Below are positions 54,895 through 63,788 of a stretch of 64,000 nt of DNA, one piece after another. Source of the stretch: Liquorilactobacillus nagelii DSM 13675 (GTDB lineage: Bacteria; Bacillota; Bacilli; Lactobacillales; Lactobacillaceae); the NCBI RefSeq assembly GCF_019444005.1, contig NZ_CP049304.1, positions 1,798,001 through 1,862,000 on the forward strand, given 5' to 3'. A program made the position numbers and the translations under genes. Numbering within the stretch: the stretch's first letter is position 1; each line of letters starts with the position of its first letter. Below the pieces are notes generated by a model that made no database searches, was not told where the DNA came from, and was given only the letters and a program-made list of their open reading frames with translations.

Positions 54895-56256
54895 TTATTT
54901 TTCAACCGAAATCGGTGTTGAAGGTGAGTTGGGCTTTTCTTCTGAATGGCGGGTAACTTCCAACCAGTCAATATAATTACGATTAAATTCAACAATTTTC
55001 AAATCAAACTGTCCAATCGTAATCACATCGTTTAATTTAACCTTATAGTTTTCTAACAAATAGCCAGCAATCGTAACACTATCTGATTGATCAAAGTCGC
55101 GATTTTTTGTTCGGAAAAAGCGTTCAAAATCATATAATGTTGTTTTTCCAGAAACACGGTAAGATCCTGCTGCGTTTTTGATAATATATTCACTAGAAAC
55201 ATCATCAATTTCGTCTTTAACAACCCCAAAAAGTTCCTCATAAATATCTTTATCGGTCACAATCCCGCTAGTACCGCCATATTCATCTAAAACAACAACA
55301 ATCGGCGTCTTTTTGCTGATCATCTGCTGCAACAAACCCTGAATCGGTGTTACTTCAGGAACAGTAATAATCGTTCGTAGTAATTTGCTGACACGAATTG
55401 TATCATCAACTTGCGCTTGGCGAATCAAATCATAAATATAAACATAACCTAAAATCTTGTCCTTATCGTTATTAGCAACTACTGGGAAGCGACTGAGGCC
55501 CTTGCGCAAATAATTATTAATCACCGTTTTAACGGTATCAGTGATATCAACAACTTCCAAGCTTGTTCGATCAACCATAATATCTTTGGCAATTTTGTCA
55601 TTGAAATCAAAGGCTCGCTGCATATACAATAAATCATTTTTATCAAGTTCACCGCCACTAACAGCATTTCGTGATAAACGTAAAATTTCTGCTTGCGATA
55701 AAACATCATCACTTTCATCAGCCGGTCTAAGTCCCATTAAGTGGATAATTCCACCCGCTGAAATATTTAACAGCCAAACAAATGGATAAAAAAGAATGTG
55801 GAAATAATGCAGCGGATTAACAACCGCCATCATCATCTTCATTGGTTTATCGATACTTAAGTTTTTCGGAACAATTTCTGTTAAAACAACTTCTAAATAA
55901 GTCAACAGCAAAATCCCTAAAACTGCCCCAGCAATATGCAATGAACTGCTGTCAATTGGTGTAATCTTCAGTGCATCAACGATTAATAATTCAATCGTTT
56001 CCTCACCAATCCAACCCATGATAATTCCAGCTAAGGTTACCCCAACCTGAGTTGTTGAAAGATACTCATTTAAATTCTGAACCATCTTTAAGGAGCGCAA
56101 TAATTTTTTGCGGTTACCCTTACCGGATTCAAGCACGCTTTCTAAAGCACTTTTACGTGTTTGAACCAGTGCAAACTCAGCTGCCACAAAAAAGGCTGCC
56201 ATAAAAAAGACAATTAGGATAATAATCAGATTAGCTACTAGCTGACCATCCGTCAA
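54895..56256 (-). CDS. CNNM/CorC-type transporter with CBS domains
   Basis: Membrane protein of the HlyC/CorC (magnesium/cobalt efflux) family. The 453-residue product has a DUF21 transmembrane domain of four helices (1-190, with QTRKSALESVLESG), two CBS domains (200-330, MVDRTSLEVVDI ... VLDEYGGTSGIVTDKDIYEELFG), and a C-terminal CorC_HlyC domain. Magnesium export or homeostasis is the likely role. Confidence 0.9.
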   Translation of the reverse strand: MTDGQLVANLIIILIVFFMAAFFVAAEFALVQTRKSALESVLESGKGNRKKLLRSLKMVQNLNEYLSTTQVGVTLAGIIMGWIGEETIELLIVDALKITPIDSSSLHIAGAVLGILLLTYLEVVLTEIVPKNLSIDKPMKMMMAVVNPLHYFHILFYPFVWLLNISAGGIIHLMGLRPADESDDVLSQAEILRLSRNAVSGGELDKNDLLYMQRAFDFNDKIAKDIMVDRTSLEVVDITDTVKTVINNYLRKGLSRFPVVANNDKDKILGYVYIYDLIRQAQVDDTIRVSKLLRTIITVPEVTPIQGLLQQMISKKTPIVVVLDEYGGTSGIVTDKDIYEELFGVVKDEIDDVSSEYIIKNAAGSYRVSGKTTLYDFERFFRTKNRDFDQSDSVTIAGYLLENYKVKLNDVITIGQFDLKIVEFNRNYIDWLEVTRHSEEKPNSPSTPISVEK

Positions 56257-56363
56257 AATTCATTCCCCATTTCAATAAATTTACATTGATATCATAACAT
56301 TTTTCTAAGGTTGATTGGTACTTTAACCACCTAAAAAGCCATTCTTTAATTGATTATAAAAAA

Positions 56364-56389
56364 GCGGAGGTATCTTTAATCTCCTCCGC
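56364..56389 (-). terminator. Terminator after the pepD operon
   Basis: GCGGAGG (56389-56383) pairs with CCTCCGC (56370-56364), followed by six T residues on the minus strand. Confidence 0.85.
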
Positions 56390-56425
56390 GTAATTATTCA
56401 GCTAAAAATCAATTCAACTTTGACG

Positions 56426-56887
56426 TTAGTCAGCCACATTTTTTACCAATTGCTTCAGATCAGCCGCAAACATTTTTACAGCCTGTTGCTGCTGTTGTTC
56501 CGTCCATTGTGTGATTTCTCCTAAAGTATCAATCCGCAAACCAGAAGCATTTAGTTTAGGTGAAGTTACTACCAGATTAGCTAACACTTCAGTTTCAGTA
56601 TCACTATCAAAAAAATTATCGACATGATTGTTATTGGCAAACGGCAAATTGATAACACCAGTTTCCAACGCAATTGTTACCACCTGACCAACGAAATTTA
56701 CCGGTTGCTCAATCCGCCCTAATTTCTCAGCAGCAATTAGTTTAGCAAAATGTTCAAACAACGGCTGTAAAATCTCAGTTAACTTTTGCTCCGTAATCTT
56801 TTCAACTGCATCAACAGCTGGCAAAACATCATTTTGATAATTTTGCCCATCGATCTGCTGCATAAAATCAGCAACTTTTATTTTCAT
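56426..56887 (-). CDS. Conserved-looking hypothetical protein, 153 residues
   Basis: I do not recognise this gene. The 153-residue soluble product has no signal, membrane segment or metal motif; it is acidic, largely helical at both ends (including an EQQQQQAVKMF tract near the C-terminus) with a hydrophobic middle (GQVVTIALETGVINLPFA). It is 44 bp downstream of pepD and before the shared terminator, so it is probably cotranscribed with it. Confidence 0.65.
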   Translation of the reverse strand: MKIKVADFMQQIDGQNYQNDVLPAVDAVEKITEQKLTEILQPLFEHFAKLIAAEKLGRIEQPVNFVGQVVTIALETGVINLPFANNNHVDNFFDSDTETEVLANLVVTSPKLNASGLRIDTLGEITQWTEQQQQQAVKMFAADLKQLVKNVAD

Positions 56888-56931
56888 AAATTCACATCCA
56901 GACTAATAAAAATCGAAACTCTTAACCTTAG

Positions 56932-58344
56932 TTAAAGATTCTTATCCATATTAAAAGTTAGTTTAGATAATGTCAAACCTTGTGAAATATAGTCACTGAC
57001 TTGCTGCAATGTTTTTTTCTCAATCATCGTTGCTAAATTTTGATTTTGCTCAGCCAAATAAACTGGAACCTTATCAGGAGAAATTTTAGCGGCTTGATTA
57101 TCTGTCTGTTGTAAAAATTGGTAAATTACTTGACGACAAGCAGTTAAATAATCAGCATCTTTTTGAATAAACTGTGCGTAATGCGTTTCTGTCAGCATTG
57201 AAACCGCCCGATATAACCAATAGGCACTTTTTAAGTCAAAAGTCAGTGGCGTTTGACTCCAATTGGTTGGGACCACAGTCGTATTGGTATAAAATGGCAA
57301 GTACGGTGCAAATGATGGAATTCCAAAACATAACCACATAATTGCTGAATTTTGTTTAGCCACTTGATTGCGTAGTTGCAAAATATGTGAATTTTGAGTG
57401 CGATTTAATGAAATTGGTCGGAAACGTAACCGATCTTCCGCAGATCCATGACCTAAAGGATCAAACTTGGTTTCATTATAGTGTGATCCCAAAATATATT
57501 GCAAATCTTCAATAGAGATTAATCGATCAGCCCGACAAATAAATGGCAATTCAGCTGAGGTTGGCTCTTGTTGAATGCTTGGAGTCAGATAGCGCTGACC
57601 GTACCAGACCCGCGGTGTATTATAATGACGGTCTTTTTCAGTATTTGTCCCAAAAATTCGACGAAAATTCCAAGATTCACGTTCTGGATTAAGACTATGC
57701 TCAACAACAAATTCTCTAATACCCTTTGACCACAAATAATTTTGGGAGTCATCAAAATCAATTTTCTGTTGAGCCACCTGATTAGCCGTAATCACATAAG
57801 CATCATCTGGAATTCGGGTAGCTGCCCAATGATGACCAGTCACAATTTCCATATACCAAGCTTCATTTTGATCGGCAAACAAAACCCCGTTGCCTTCTGG
57901 TGAACCATATTTCGCAATCAGTTGTCCTAAGTACTCAACCCCTTGCCGAGCTGATTGAATGTAAGGGACTACCATCGTTGGCAGACAGTCCTCTGCTAAC
58001 CCATTAGGTAACCAAGGATCATAAGCCAGGGCGCGTGGATTACCATAAACACTCTCAGTAGCTGAAACCGCGACATTAGCCGCATTAATCGAACTTTCCT
58101 CAAATAGACCATTTTTTTCAACATCGGCATTGGGGGTCGCTGTATAACGCAATCCGTTGGCTGGTAAATTACCTTTAAAACCATTTTGATTCGAAACCAA
58201 TTGGCGAGCCTGTGCGATAGCTGGCCGCATAACAAATCGTTGCGGTGTCAAAGGCAAAAAGGTGTCATCATTTCTAGCAATCATCACCGAACCATCAACT
58301 GTTGCTTTTTTCCCAACTAAAATTGAAGTACATGCTTTTTCCAT
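56932..58344 (-). CDS. pepD: C69-family dipeptidase
   Basis: Broad-specificity intracellular dipeptidase of the N-terminal-nucleophile type. The 470-residue product starts MEKACTSILVGKKATVDGS, with Cys5 the predicted nucleophile, then MIARNDDTFLPLTPQRF, and later NQVAQQKIDF and SHYNETKFDP segments typical of PepD. It follows the NAD-binding gene by 19 bp. Finishes degradation of Opp-imported peptides. Confidence 0.93.
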   Translation of the reverse strand: MEKACTSILVGKKATVDGSVMIARNDDTFLPLTPQRFVMRPAIAQARQLVSNQNGFKGNLPANGLRYTATPNADVEKNGLFEESSINAANVAVSATESVYGNPRALAYDPWLPNGLAEDCLPTMVVPYIQSARQGVEYLGQLIAKYGSPEGNGVLFADQNEAWYMEIVTGHHWAATRIPDDAYVITANQVAQQKIDFDDSQNYLWSKGIREFVVEHSLNPERESWNFRRIFGTNTEKDRHYNTPRVWYGQRYLTPSIQQEPTSAELPFICRADRLISIEDLQYILGSHYNETKFDPLGHGSAEDRLRFRPISLNRTQNSHILQLRNQVAKQNSAIMWLCFGIPSFAPYLPFYTNTTVVPTNWSQTPLTFDLKSAYWLYRAVSMLTETHYAQFIQKDADYLTACRQVIYQFLQQTDNQAAKISPDKVPVYLAEQNQNLATMIEKKTLQQVSDYISQGLTLSKLTFNMDKNL

Positions 58345-58363
58345 TTCTTCTACTCCTTGCTAC

Positions 58364-59005
58364 CTATGTTCTCTTTTCCAAGTAACTTGGCTGCTCAAGC
58401 AAGACTAATTTAACTTGCTGGCTAAACTCTTGGCGTGAAATTACTCGAAAAGTTGTTATTAATTGCTGAAAACCGGGAATTTTCCCGATTTTTAGTAAGA
58501 TCTGTGCCAACAACCAATTACTGTATCGTTCTCTATTATAAATCAAACCGGGATAAAGCAATACCGCTCTTTGACCGAGTTTTGATCGCAGAAGCTTTTC
58601 CATTTCTTTTTTGACAACCAAATAGTTTTTTAAAAAGAACGGTGCTCGATTTGCTGAAGCAAACAAGAAGCGTGTCTGGCCTGCCGACCCCAACTGTTTA
58701 ATCAGCGGTAATAATGGAGTTAGGGTTAACTTTCGGTAGGCATCTTGGTTTTTAGCAAACAAAACTCCAATTAAATCAATTATCCAGTCAGCCTGCACAA
58801 CTTGGTTAAGCCAAGCCTCAGCTGGTCGCTGCAAGTCCACCTGCAGCCACTTCACCTGCGGAAACTTACGCTGTAGCTCTGAATTACCACCTGAACGCGA
58901 TAAACTTGTAATCACAAAACGCGAATCATTGGCAAGTTCAGCTAGTAACCCTCGTCCTACAAAACCTGATCCTCCTAAAACTACAACTTTAATCCTTGCG
59001 CTCAT
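58364..59005 (-). CDS. NAD(P)-binding protein, NmrA/atypical SDR type
   Basis: Rossmann-fold protein of 213 residues: cofactor motif VVLGGSGFVGRGLL (8-21), VDLQRPAEAW, and DLIGVLFAKNQ. The catalytic Tyr-X3-Lys of classical SDRs is replaced by an atypical arrangement near NYLVVKKEMEKLL. Members sometimes act in quinone or electron-transfer chain assembly, but here the role is unknown. AGGTGA precedes the ATG. Upstream of pepD in one operon. Confidence 0.8.
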   Translation of the reverse strand: MSARIKVVVLGGSGFVGRGLLAELANDSRFVITSLSRSGGNSELQRKFPQVKWLQVDLQRPAEAWLNQVVQADWIIDLIGVLFAKNQDAYRKLTLTPLLPLIKQLGSAGQTRFLFASANRAPFFLKNYLVVKKEMEKLLRSKLGQRAVLLYPGLIYNRERYSNWLLAQILLKIGKIPGFQQLITTFRVISRQEFSQQVKLVLLEQPSYLEKRT

Positions 59006-59030
59006 TTCGTCACCTACTTTAATTTAATCT

Positions 59031-59123
59031 AAAAAAAGGACAAACTCAGCACTTTTTATGTAACTAGAACATAGGATTGAGCTTCTCCATTGACTAGCTA
59101 AACAAAAAATTTGCCGTTTGTCC
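59031..59123 (-). terminator. Long-loop terminator after pox
   Basis: GGACAAAC (59123-59116) pairs with GTTTGTCC (59045-59038) across about 70 bases, followed by seven T residues on the minus strand. Confidence 0.5.
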
Positions 59124-59193
59124 GATAATTTGAATTTTATTCTGTAAAATTTAAGATTTGCTTGACTACTTTCAATTACTTTGGCAGTTTTCT

Positions 59194-60933
59194 TTAAAAG
59201 AACTGGCGCAAAATATCCTTAAATGGTGGTAATTCTGGAATCTTCCAATAATTTTCCAAGTATTCTTGCCCGAACTTCATATAGCCTTTAGCTTCTTCCA
59301 TGACGATTTTGCCTGGTAATGGCGCGTTATCCTTCACATAAGCGTTAATCAAAATTGGCTTATCCGTAACTTGATATGCTTGATCTAAAGCTTGTTTAAA
59401 CTCGGCATTACTCTTAACATTGATACCCACTCCGCCACAAGCTTCAGCAAATTTTGCATAATCCATGTCAGCTAAATCTATTTGATAATTCAATTGGCCA
59501 GCTGATTGCTGCTCATATTCAATAAATGCCAATTTTTGATTATTAATTACCACACAGATAATTGGCAGCTTGTATTTAACGGCTGTTACAAAGTCTTGCA
59601 TTACCATTGCAAAGGCCCCATCACCGTTTAAAGTCAACACTCGCCGATCGGGGTAAGCAACTTGCGCAGCGATTGCTCCTGGCAAACCACAACCCATTGT
59701 TCCCAACCAAGCCGATATCGCAAACTTCTGCGTTTCCTTAACATGTAAGAAACGTGCACTCCAAGAAGTTGAAGTCCCAACATCAATTGAGTAAATCAAA
59801 TTGGCTGGAGCAGTTTGATCAATATAGGCCACCATACTTTCTGGTGAGGCTGGCGTTGTATCTAATTGGCGTTTATCAGCCATCCACTTGTTCCAGTTAG
59901 CCATGTTCTTTTGACAAGCAGCCAAGAAACTTTGGTTCTTACGTAATTGGCCCTGCTGATTAAACGCGGCAACAGTTTTAACGACATCTCCTTGGATAGC
60001 TGTATCAACTGCATAACGTTTTCCTAAGTTTTCAGCTTTAATATCAACTTGAATACATTTTGCTTGACCCTTAGCTGGCAAATATGGGCGATACGGGTAA
60101 TTAGTTCCCAAAAGGATCAATAAATCAGCACTTTTCATTGCTTCATAGGATGGTTTAGTTCCCAGTTTGCCGACATTCCCTAAAGAGTTTGGATGATCAT
60201 CGGCAATCGTTCCTTTAGCCGGTAAAGTTTCAACAAAGGGAATTTGGTTAGTTTCAACAAATTTCTTTATTTCCGCCCCAGCGCTTTTTGCACCCACACC
60301 CAACAAAACAATTGGCTTGTCTGCTTGCTGAATTAAATTAACTGCCTGCTTTAATTGTGCTTGGTCCAACTCTGGTTTAGCTAGCGAAAAAGCTTTTGCT
60401 GAAGAGTTATAGGCCGATTTCAAAGTTTGATCAGGAATATCATCCGGAATTGTCAAAACTGCTACACCTTTGTTTTCATAGGCACTACGAATTGCTTGGT
60501 CAACAACCTCGGCTAAATTATCCACTGAAGTAATTGTTCGGTTAAAAACTGCTACATCATCAAACAATTTAGGGGTGTTAACTTCTTGAAAGTAACCCTC
60601 ATTCAATGACTTAGAAGTTACTTGGCCCAGTAATGCTAAAACCGGCACATGGTCCATTTTGGCATCGTAAAGCCCATTTAACATATGGATAGCCCCTGGA
60701 CCACCGATCGATAAACAAACACCTAATTTGTCAGTATATTTAGCATCTGCAGCTGCAGCTAAAGCTGCGACTTCTTCATGTCTGACCTGAATAAATTTAA
60801 TTTTTTCTTTTTGACGCCGCAAAGCATCAATTGTAGTATCAATTGAATCACCCGGGAGACCATAAACATTTCTTACGCCCCAATCAACTAAGACATTAAC
60901 TAATAAGTCTGAACCTTTTATATTTGCCATCAT
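59194..60933 (-). CDS. pox: Pyruvate oxidase
   Basis: Thiamine-diphosphate/FAD enzyme that converts pyruvate, phosphate and O2 to acetyl phosphate, CO2 and H2O2. The 579-residue product starts ANIKGSDLLVNVLVDWGVRNVYGLPGDSIDTTIDAL, has the activating Glu region QVRHEEVAALAAAA, the FAD domain (about 190-330) and the TPP motif LNGDGAFAMVMQDFVTAV ending near INN. ATG 60933 is one of two adjacent ATG codons after GGGAG. Makes ATP aerobically and hydrogen peroxide. Confidence 0.93.
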   Translation of the reverse strand: MMANIKGSDLLVNVLVDWGVRNVYGLPGDSIDTTIDALRRQKEKIKFIQVRHEEVAALAAAADAKYTDKLGVCLSIGGPGAIHMLNGLYDAKMDHVPVLALLGQVTSKSLNEGYFQEVNTPKLFDDVAVFNRTITSVDNLAEVVDQAIRSAYENKGVAVLTIPDDIPDQTLKSAYNSSAKAFSLAKPELDQAQLKQAVNLIQQADKPIVLLGVGAKSAGAEIKKFVETNQIPFVETLPAKGTIADDHPNSLGNVGKLGTKPSYEAMKSADLLILLGTNYPYRPYLPAKGQAKCIQVDIKAENLGKRYAVDTAIQGDVVKTVAAFNQQGQLRKNQSFLAACQKNMANWNKWMADKRQLDTTPASPESMVAYIDQTAPANLIYSIDVGTSTSWSARFLHVKETQKFAISAWLGTMGCGLPGAIAAQVAYPDRRVLTLNGDGAFAMVMQDFVTAVKYKLPIICVVINNQKLAFIEYEQQSAGQLNYQIDLADMDYAKFAEACGGVGINVKSNAEFKQALDQAYQVTDKPILINAYVKDNAPLPGKIVMEEAKGYMKFGQEYLENYWKIPELPPFKDILRQFF

Positions 60934-60978
60934 GCAACACTCCCTCAATAGTTGGTTCCGAAAATTGGTTCTTTATCT

Positions 60979-61006
60979 ATTCTACCGCTAAAAAGGTTTT
61001 GCACAA
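60979..61006 (-). promoter_or_regulatory. Promoter of pox
   Basis: Minus-strand TTGTGC (61006-61001) and TAGAAT (60984-60979) at 16-bp spacing. No CcpA operator (cre) was recognised nearby. Confidence 0.55.
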
Positions 61007-61176
61007 TAATATTTTGCTTGGAATTCACAAAACTTTATTTTCATTTGATGGAAATACATGATTTTTCACTATAAAAAAGGACCATTTACTTATTCTTGAT
61101 AATTATCAGGCTTTAAATTTCACAAGGTTGGTATCAACAATTGAGTTAAGTTCGAGTTTTCACTAGCCTAATTAAA

Positions 61177-61215
61177 CAAAAAAAGTATTCACCTCGTAGT
61201 CGAGAAAAATACTTT
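61177..61215 (-). terminator. Terminator after the L,D-transpeptidase-like gene
   Basis: AAAGTATT (61215-61208) pairs with AATACTTT (61189-61182) with an inner CTCG/CGAG stem, followed by a T run on the minus strand. Confidence 0.75.
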
Positions 61216-61237
61216 AGTCTCTTTACTTTAGAACTAT

Positions 61238-61873
61238 TTAGCGAACCACGACAACTTTAGTTCCACTGGGAATATTATTATAGAACCATTTGGCATCTTT
61301 TACCGAAAGCCAAATATTACCATGAGTATTAACTTTTTCTTTTTTACCAAGCAAACTAGCTTTATCAGTTAAATATTCTTTCCGAATATTGGTTGGAACT
61401 GTTTGAAACAAATACTTTCCATTTCCTTTCCAAGAAACCCAATATTTACCGCCTTGATCCGTCTGCGGATTATAGAAAAACTCACCTTTTTTAGGTTCTA
61501 TTTCGGACGTGCCTACAGGAACTTGAGCTGACTTTTCCTGTATTTTTCTAGTTGTTGCCGCATACATGGTATAAATTGTTTTTTTACCCGACAAAAGATA
61601 GACCCGCTGCTCGGTCAAAGATACTTTAACCGAAAGATCAGTAACCGCTGCTGCGTTTGGATATTGAATTGTTTGAGAAGATTTTCGCCAGTTAATCGGA
61701 TATCGCAAATGCCGATTCCGTGAAGCTAATTTTTTATTTTGTTCATTATGCTCTTCTTTTTCAATCTTAACTGCATTTCGTTTTTCTGCCTGCTTAACAT
61801 AAACGTAACTCCAACCAGCTAAGACAACAAAAATCAAAGCTATCAACCAAGCTAAAGTTTTCCCCTTCTTCAT
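61238..61873 (-). CDS. YkuD (L,D-transpeptidase-like) protein lacking the catalytic Cys and His
   Basis: Membrane-anchored extracytoplasmic protein (helix at 7-26) with a YkuD-fold domain (70-211). True enzymes have SHGCIRLS; here the same place reads THGNIWLS, so the catalytic Cys is Asn and the Arg is Trp. The upstream family His (as in FHSVP) is Gln in LFQTVP. The rest of the fold (VSLTEQRVYLLSG, VPVGTSEIEPKKGEFF, DAKWFYNNIPSGTKVVV) is well kept, so it is not a decaying gene but probably a pseudo-enzyme that binds wall substrate. It follows the ABC-F gene by 15 bp. Confidence 0.8.
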   Translation of the reverse strand: MKKGKTLAWLIALIFVVLAGWSYVYVKQAEKRNAVKIEKEEHNEQNKKLASRNRHLRYPINWRKSSQTIQYPNAAAVTDLSVKVSLTEQRVYLLSGKKTIYTMYAATTRKIQEKSAQVPVGTSEIEPKKGEFFYNPQTDQGGKYWVSWKGNGKYLFQTVPTNIRKEYLTDKASLLGKKEKVNTHGNIWLSVKDAKWFYNNIPSGTKVVVVR

Positions 61874-61888
61874 CTAAAATCCACACTC

Positions 61889-63436
61889 CTATTTTTGATT
61901 TAAACGTATATTTTCAACATTTAAAATGTGATCAACCCATCCTTGATAAAAATCAGCCTCATGGGTAACTAGTAAAACATTACCATTGAAACCCATTAAA
62001 GCTTTTTTAAGAGCTAATTTAGTTTCATCATCCAAATGATTTGTTGGTTCATCCATAATTAGAAAATTACATGGTTTTAACTCAAGTAAACACAGCTTAA
62101 CTTTAGTTTGTTCTCCACCACTCAGTAATTTAATTGGCTTCATAATATTACTGGCTGTTAGTCCTACTCGCGCCAACCGCTGACGAATTAATTTTGCTTC
62201 AAGCTTTGGATATTGATCATGCACAATTTTTAATGGTGTTTGATCAGAATGATCCCAAGTTAAATCTTGACTGAAATAATTTACAACCACTGCATCTGTA
62301 AAATTTGCTTGACCGCCGAAAACTTTAATTTTGCCCAAAATTGATTTAATTAAAGTTGATTTACCAACACCATTAAATCCTTGCAATACCATTTTTTCTC
62401 CATGGCTTAAAGTAAAAGTTACCGGTTCTAATAGTGGTCGCTGATACCCAACAGACAAATCTTTAACAACTAGTGTTTCGGCTGACATGATTTCCAAATA
62501 CGGAAATTTAAAGTTAGCCTGTTTGGCCGTTTCCGGTGGATCAACTAACTCCAATTTATCAAGCCTTTTTTGACGAGACTTAGCCAAAGTTGAACGCGAA
62601 CCAGCTTTATTTTTTCGAATATAGGCTTCATCTTTTTCTATCTGCCGCTGCTGTTTAGCATAAGCCTTTTGTTGTGTTTCCAATTTTTGCTTTTTTTGTT
62701 TCAAAGCTGATCGAAAACTGCCGGTGTACTTAGTAATTTTTCCTAGTGATACATCAATAATTGTATTGGTAATTCGTTCCAAAAAATTATAGTCATGAGA
62801 AACCACCATAAAGCTACCACTAAAAGCATTTAAATAATTAATCAACCATTCAATGTGCTGAACATCTAAATAATTGGTTGGTTCATCTAGGAGTAACATA
62901 TCAGGCTGCTCCAATAATAGCTTCGCTAAAATTATTTTTGACCGCTGACCACCACTGCATTCAGCAACTTGGCGTTCTTTTCCCAGTGCATCAATTCCTA
63001 AACCTGTCATTACTTGATCAATCTGCGTTTCCAATTCATAAAAATTGCCAGCTTCTAGCTGTTCTTGATAACGACCAGCCTTAGTCAATAACTCATCATC
63101 AGCTGTCTTGGCATATTTTTCATAACAAGCTACCTGAGCTTCACTAATCCGGTAGAGTTCAGCAAAGGCCGATTTCAGAAAATCAAAAATCGTTAAATCA
63201 TGCGCTGTTTGAGCATACTGATCTAAGTAACCGATTCTAATTCCATTTTGCCATTTAATCTGTCCGTCATCAGGAAGTTGCTGTCCAGTAATGATTTTGA
63301 TTAAAGTGCTTTTACCCGCACCGTTTTGGCCAATCACTCCCATGTGATCTTCTTTATTTACCCGAAAACTCGCCCGGTGATACAATTGCTTATCAGCAAA
63401 TGATTGCGACAAGTTTTCAACTTCTAAAATACTCAT
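61889..63436 (-). CDS. ABC-F family ATPase
   Basis: Soluble twin-ATPase protein acting on the ribosome; family members relieve stalling or protect against antibiotics. The 515-residue product has two cassettes with Walker A GQNGAGKST and GFNGVGKST, signatures SGGQRSKI and SGGEQTKV, and Walker B LLLDEPTNYLD and LIMDEPTNHLD, joined by a basic coiled linker (245-310) that would enter the E site. No membrane domain. Whether it is a resistance or housekeeping member cannot be judged. Confidence 0.92.
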   Translation of the reverse strand: MSILEVENLSQSFADKQLYHRASFRVNKEDHMGVIGQNGAGKSTLIKIITGQQLPDDGQIKWQNGIRIGYLDQYAQTAHDLTIFDFLKSAFAELYRISEAQVACYEKYAKTADDELLTKAGRYQEQLEAGNFYELETQIDQVMTGLGIDALGKERQVAECSGGQRSKIILAKLLLEQPDMLLLDEPTNYLDVQHIEWLINYLNAFSGSFMVVSHDYNFLERITNTIIDVSLGKITKYTGSFRSALKQKKQKLETQQKAYAKQQRQIEKDEAYIRKNKAGSRSTLAKSRQKRLDKLELVDPPETAKQANFKFPYLEIMSAETLVVKDLSVGYQRPLLEPVTFTLSHGEKMVLQGFNGVGKSTLIKSILGKIKVFGGQANFTDAVVVNYFSQDLTWDHSDQTPLKIVHDQYPKLEAKLIRQRLARVGLTASNIMKPIKLLSGGEQTKVKLCLLELKPCNFLIMDEPTNHLDDETKLALKKALMGFNGNVLLVTHEADFYQGWVDHILNVENIRLNQK

Positions 63437-63497
63437 TTTCTCTTCCTCTCAAACTGAAAGTATATCATACTTTCAGCTATGGCTCGCAATTTCATGC

Positions 63498-63537
63498 AAA
63501 AAAAACCAGCATAAAACGTCGAGATGTCTTATGCTGG
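63498..63537 (-). terminator. Terminator between the 46-residue ORF and the ABC-F gene
   Basis: CCAGCATAA (63537-63529) pairs with TTATGCTGG (63514-63506), followed by eight T residues on the minus strand. Confidence 0.85.
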
Positions 63538-63558
63538 CAAGTTTAACTTAATCGATCT

Positions 63559-63699
63559 TTAGTTGGTTTTTTCTTCTAATTCGGCACGACTCTTTAAGAA
63601 TTCTAAAACCGCCTGATGCTGTGCACGACGTTTTTTAATGTTCTTCTGATTGACCGGGCGACGATCATTAGCAACACCTACGTGGGTATTTTGTGACAT
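63559..63699 (-). CDS. Small basic protein, 46 residues
   Basis: An ORF of 46 codons after a strong AGGGAGGGG site, with its own terminator 22 bp downstream, so it is likely expressed. The product is basic in the middle (NIKKRRAQHQ) and acidic at the end (AELEEK), with two predicted helices and no Cys. I do not recognise it. A nucleic-acid or ribosome-binding peptide is conceivable. Confidence 0.6.
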   Translation of the reverse strand: MSQNTHVGVANDRRPVNQKNIKKRRAQHQAVLEFLKSRAELEEKTN

Positions 63700-63788
63700 G
63701 CTGCGCCCCTCCCTTCAAATTTAACTTATGCATTTTTCAATTCTATACTGAAATGCAATTTTTTTCAAGTAATCTCCAACAAATATCA

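Noticed and set aside
60949..61176. CcpA operator (cre) before pox
   Set aside because: No sequence close to the cre consensus was found near the promoter.
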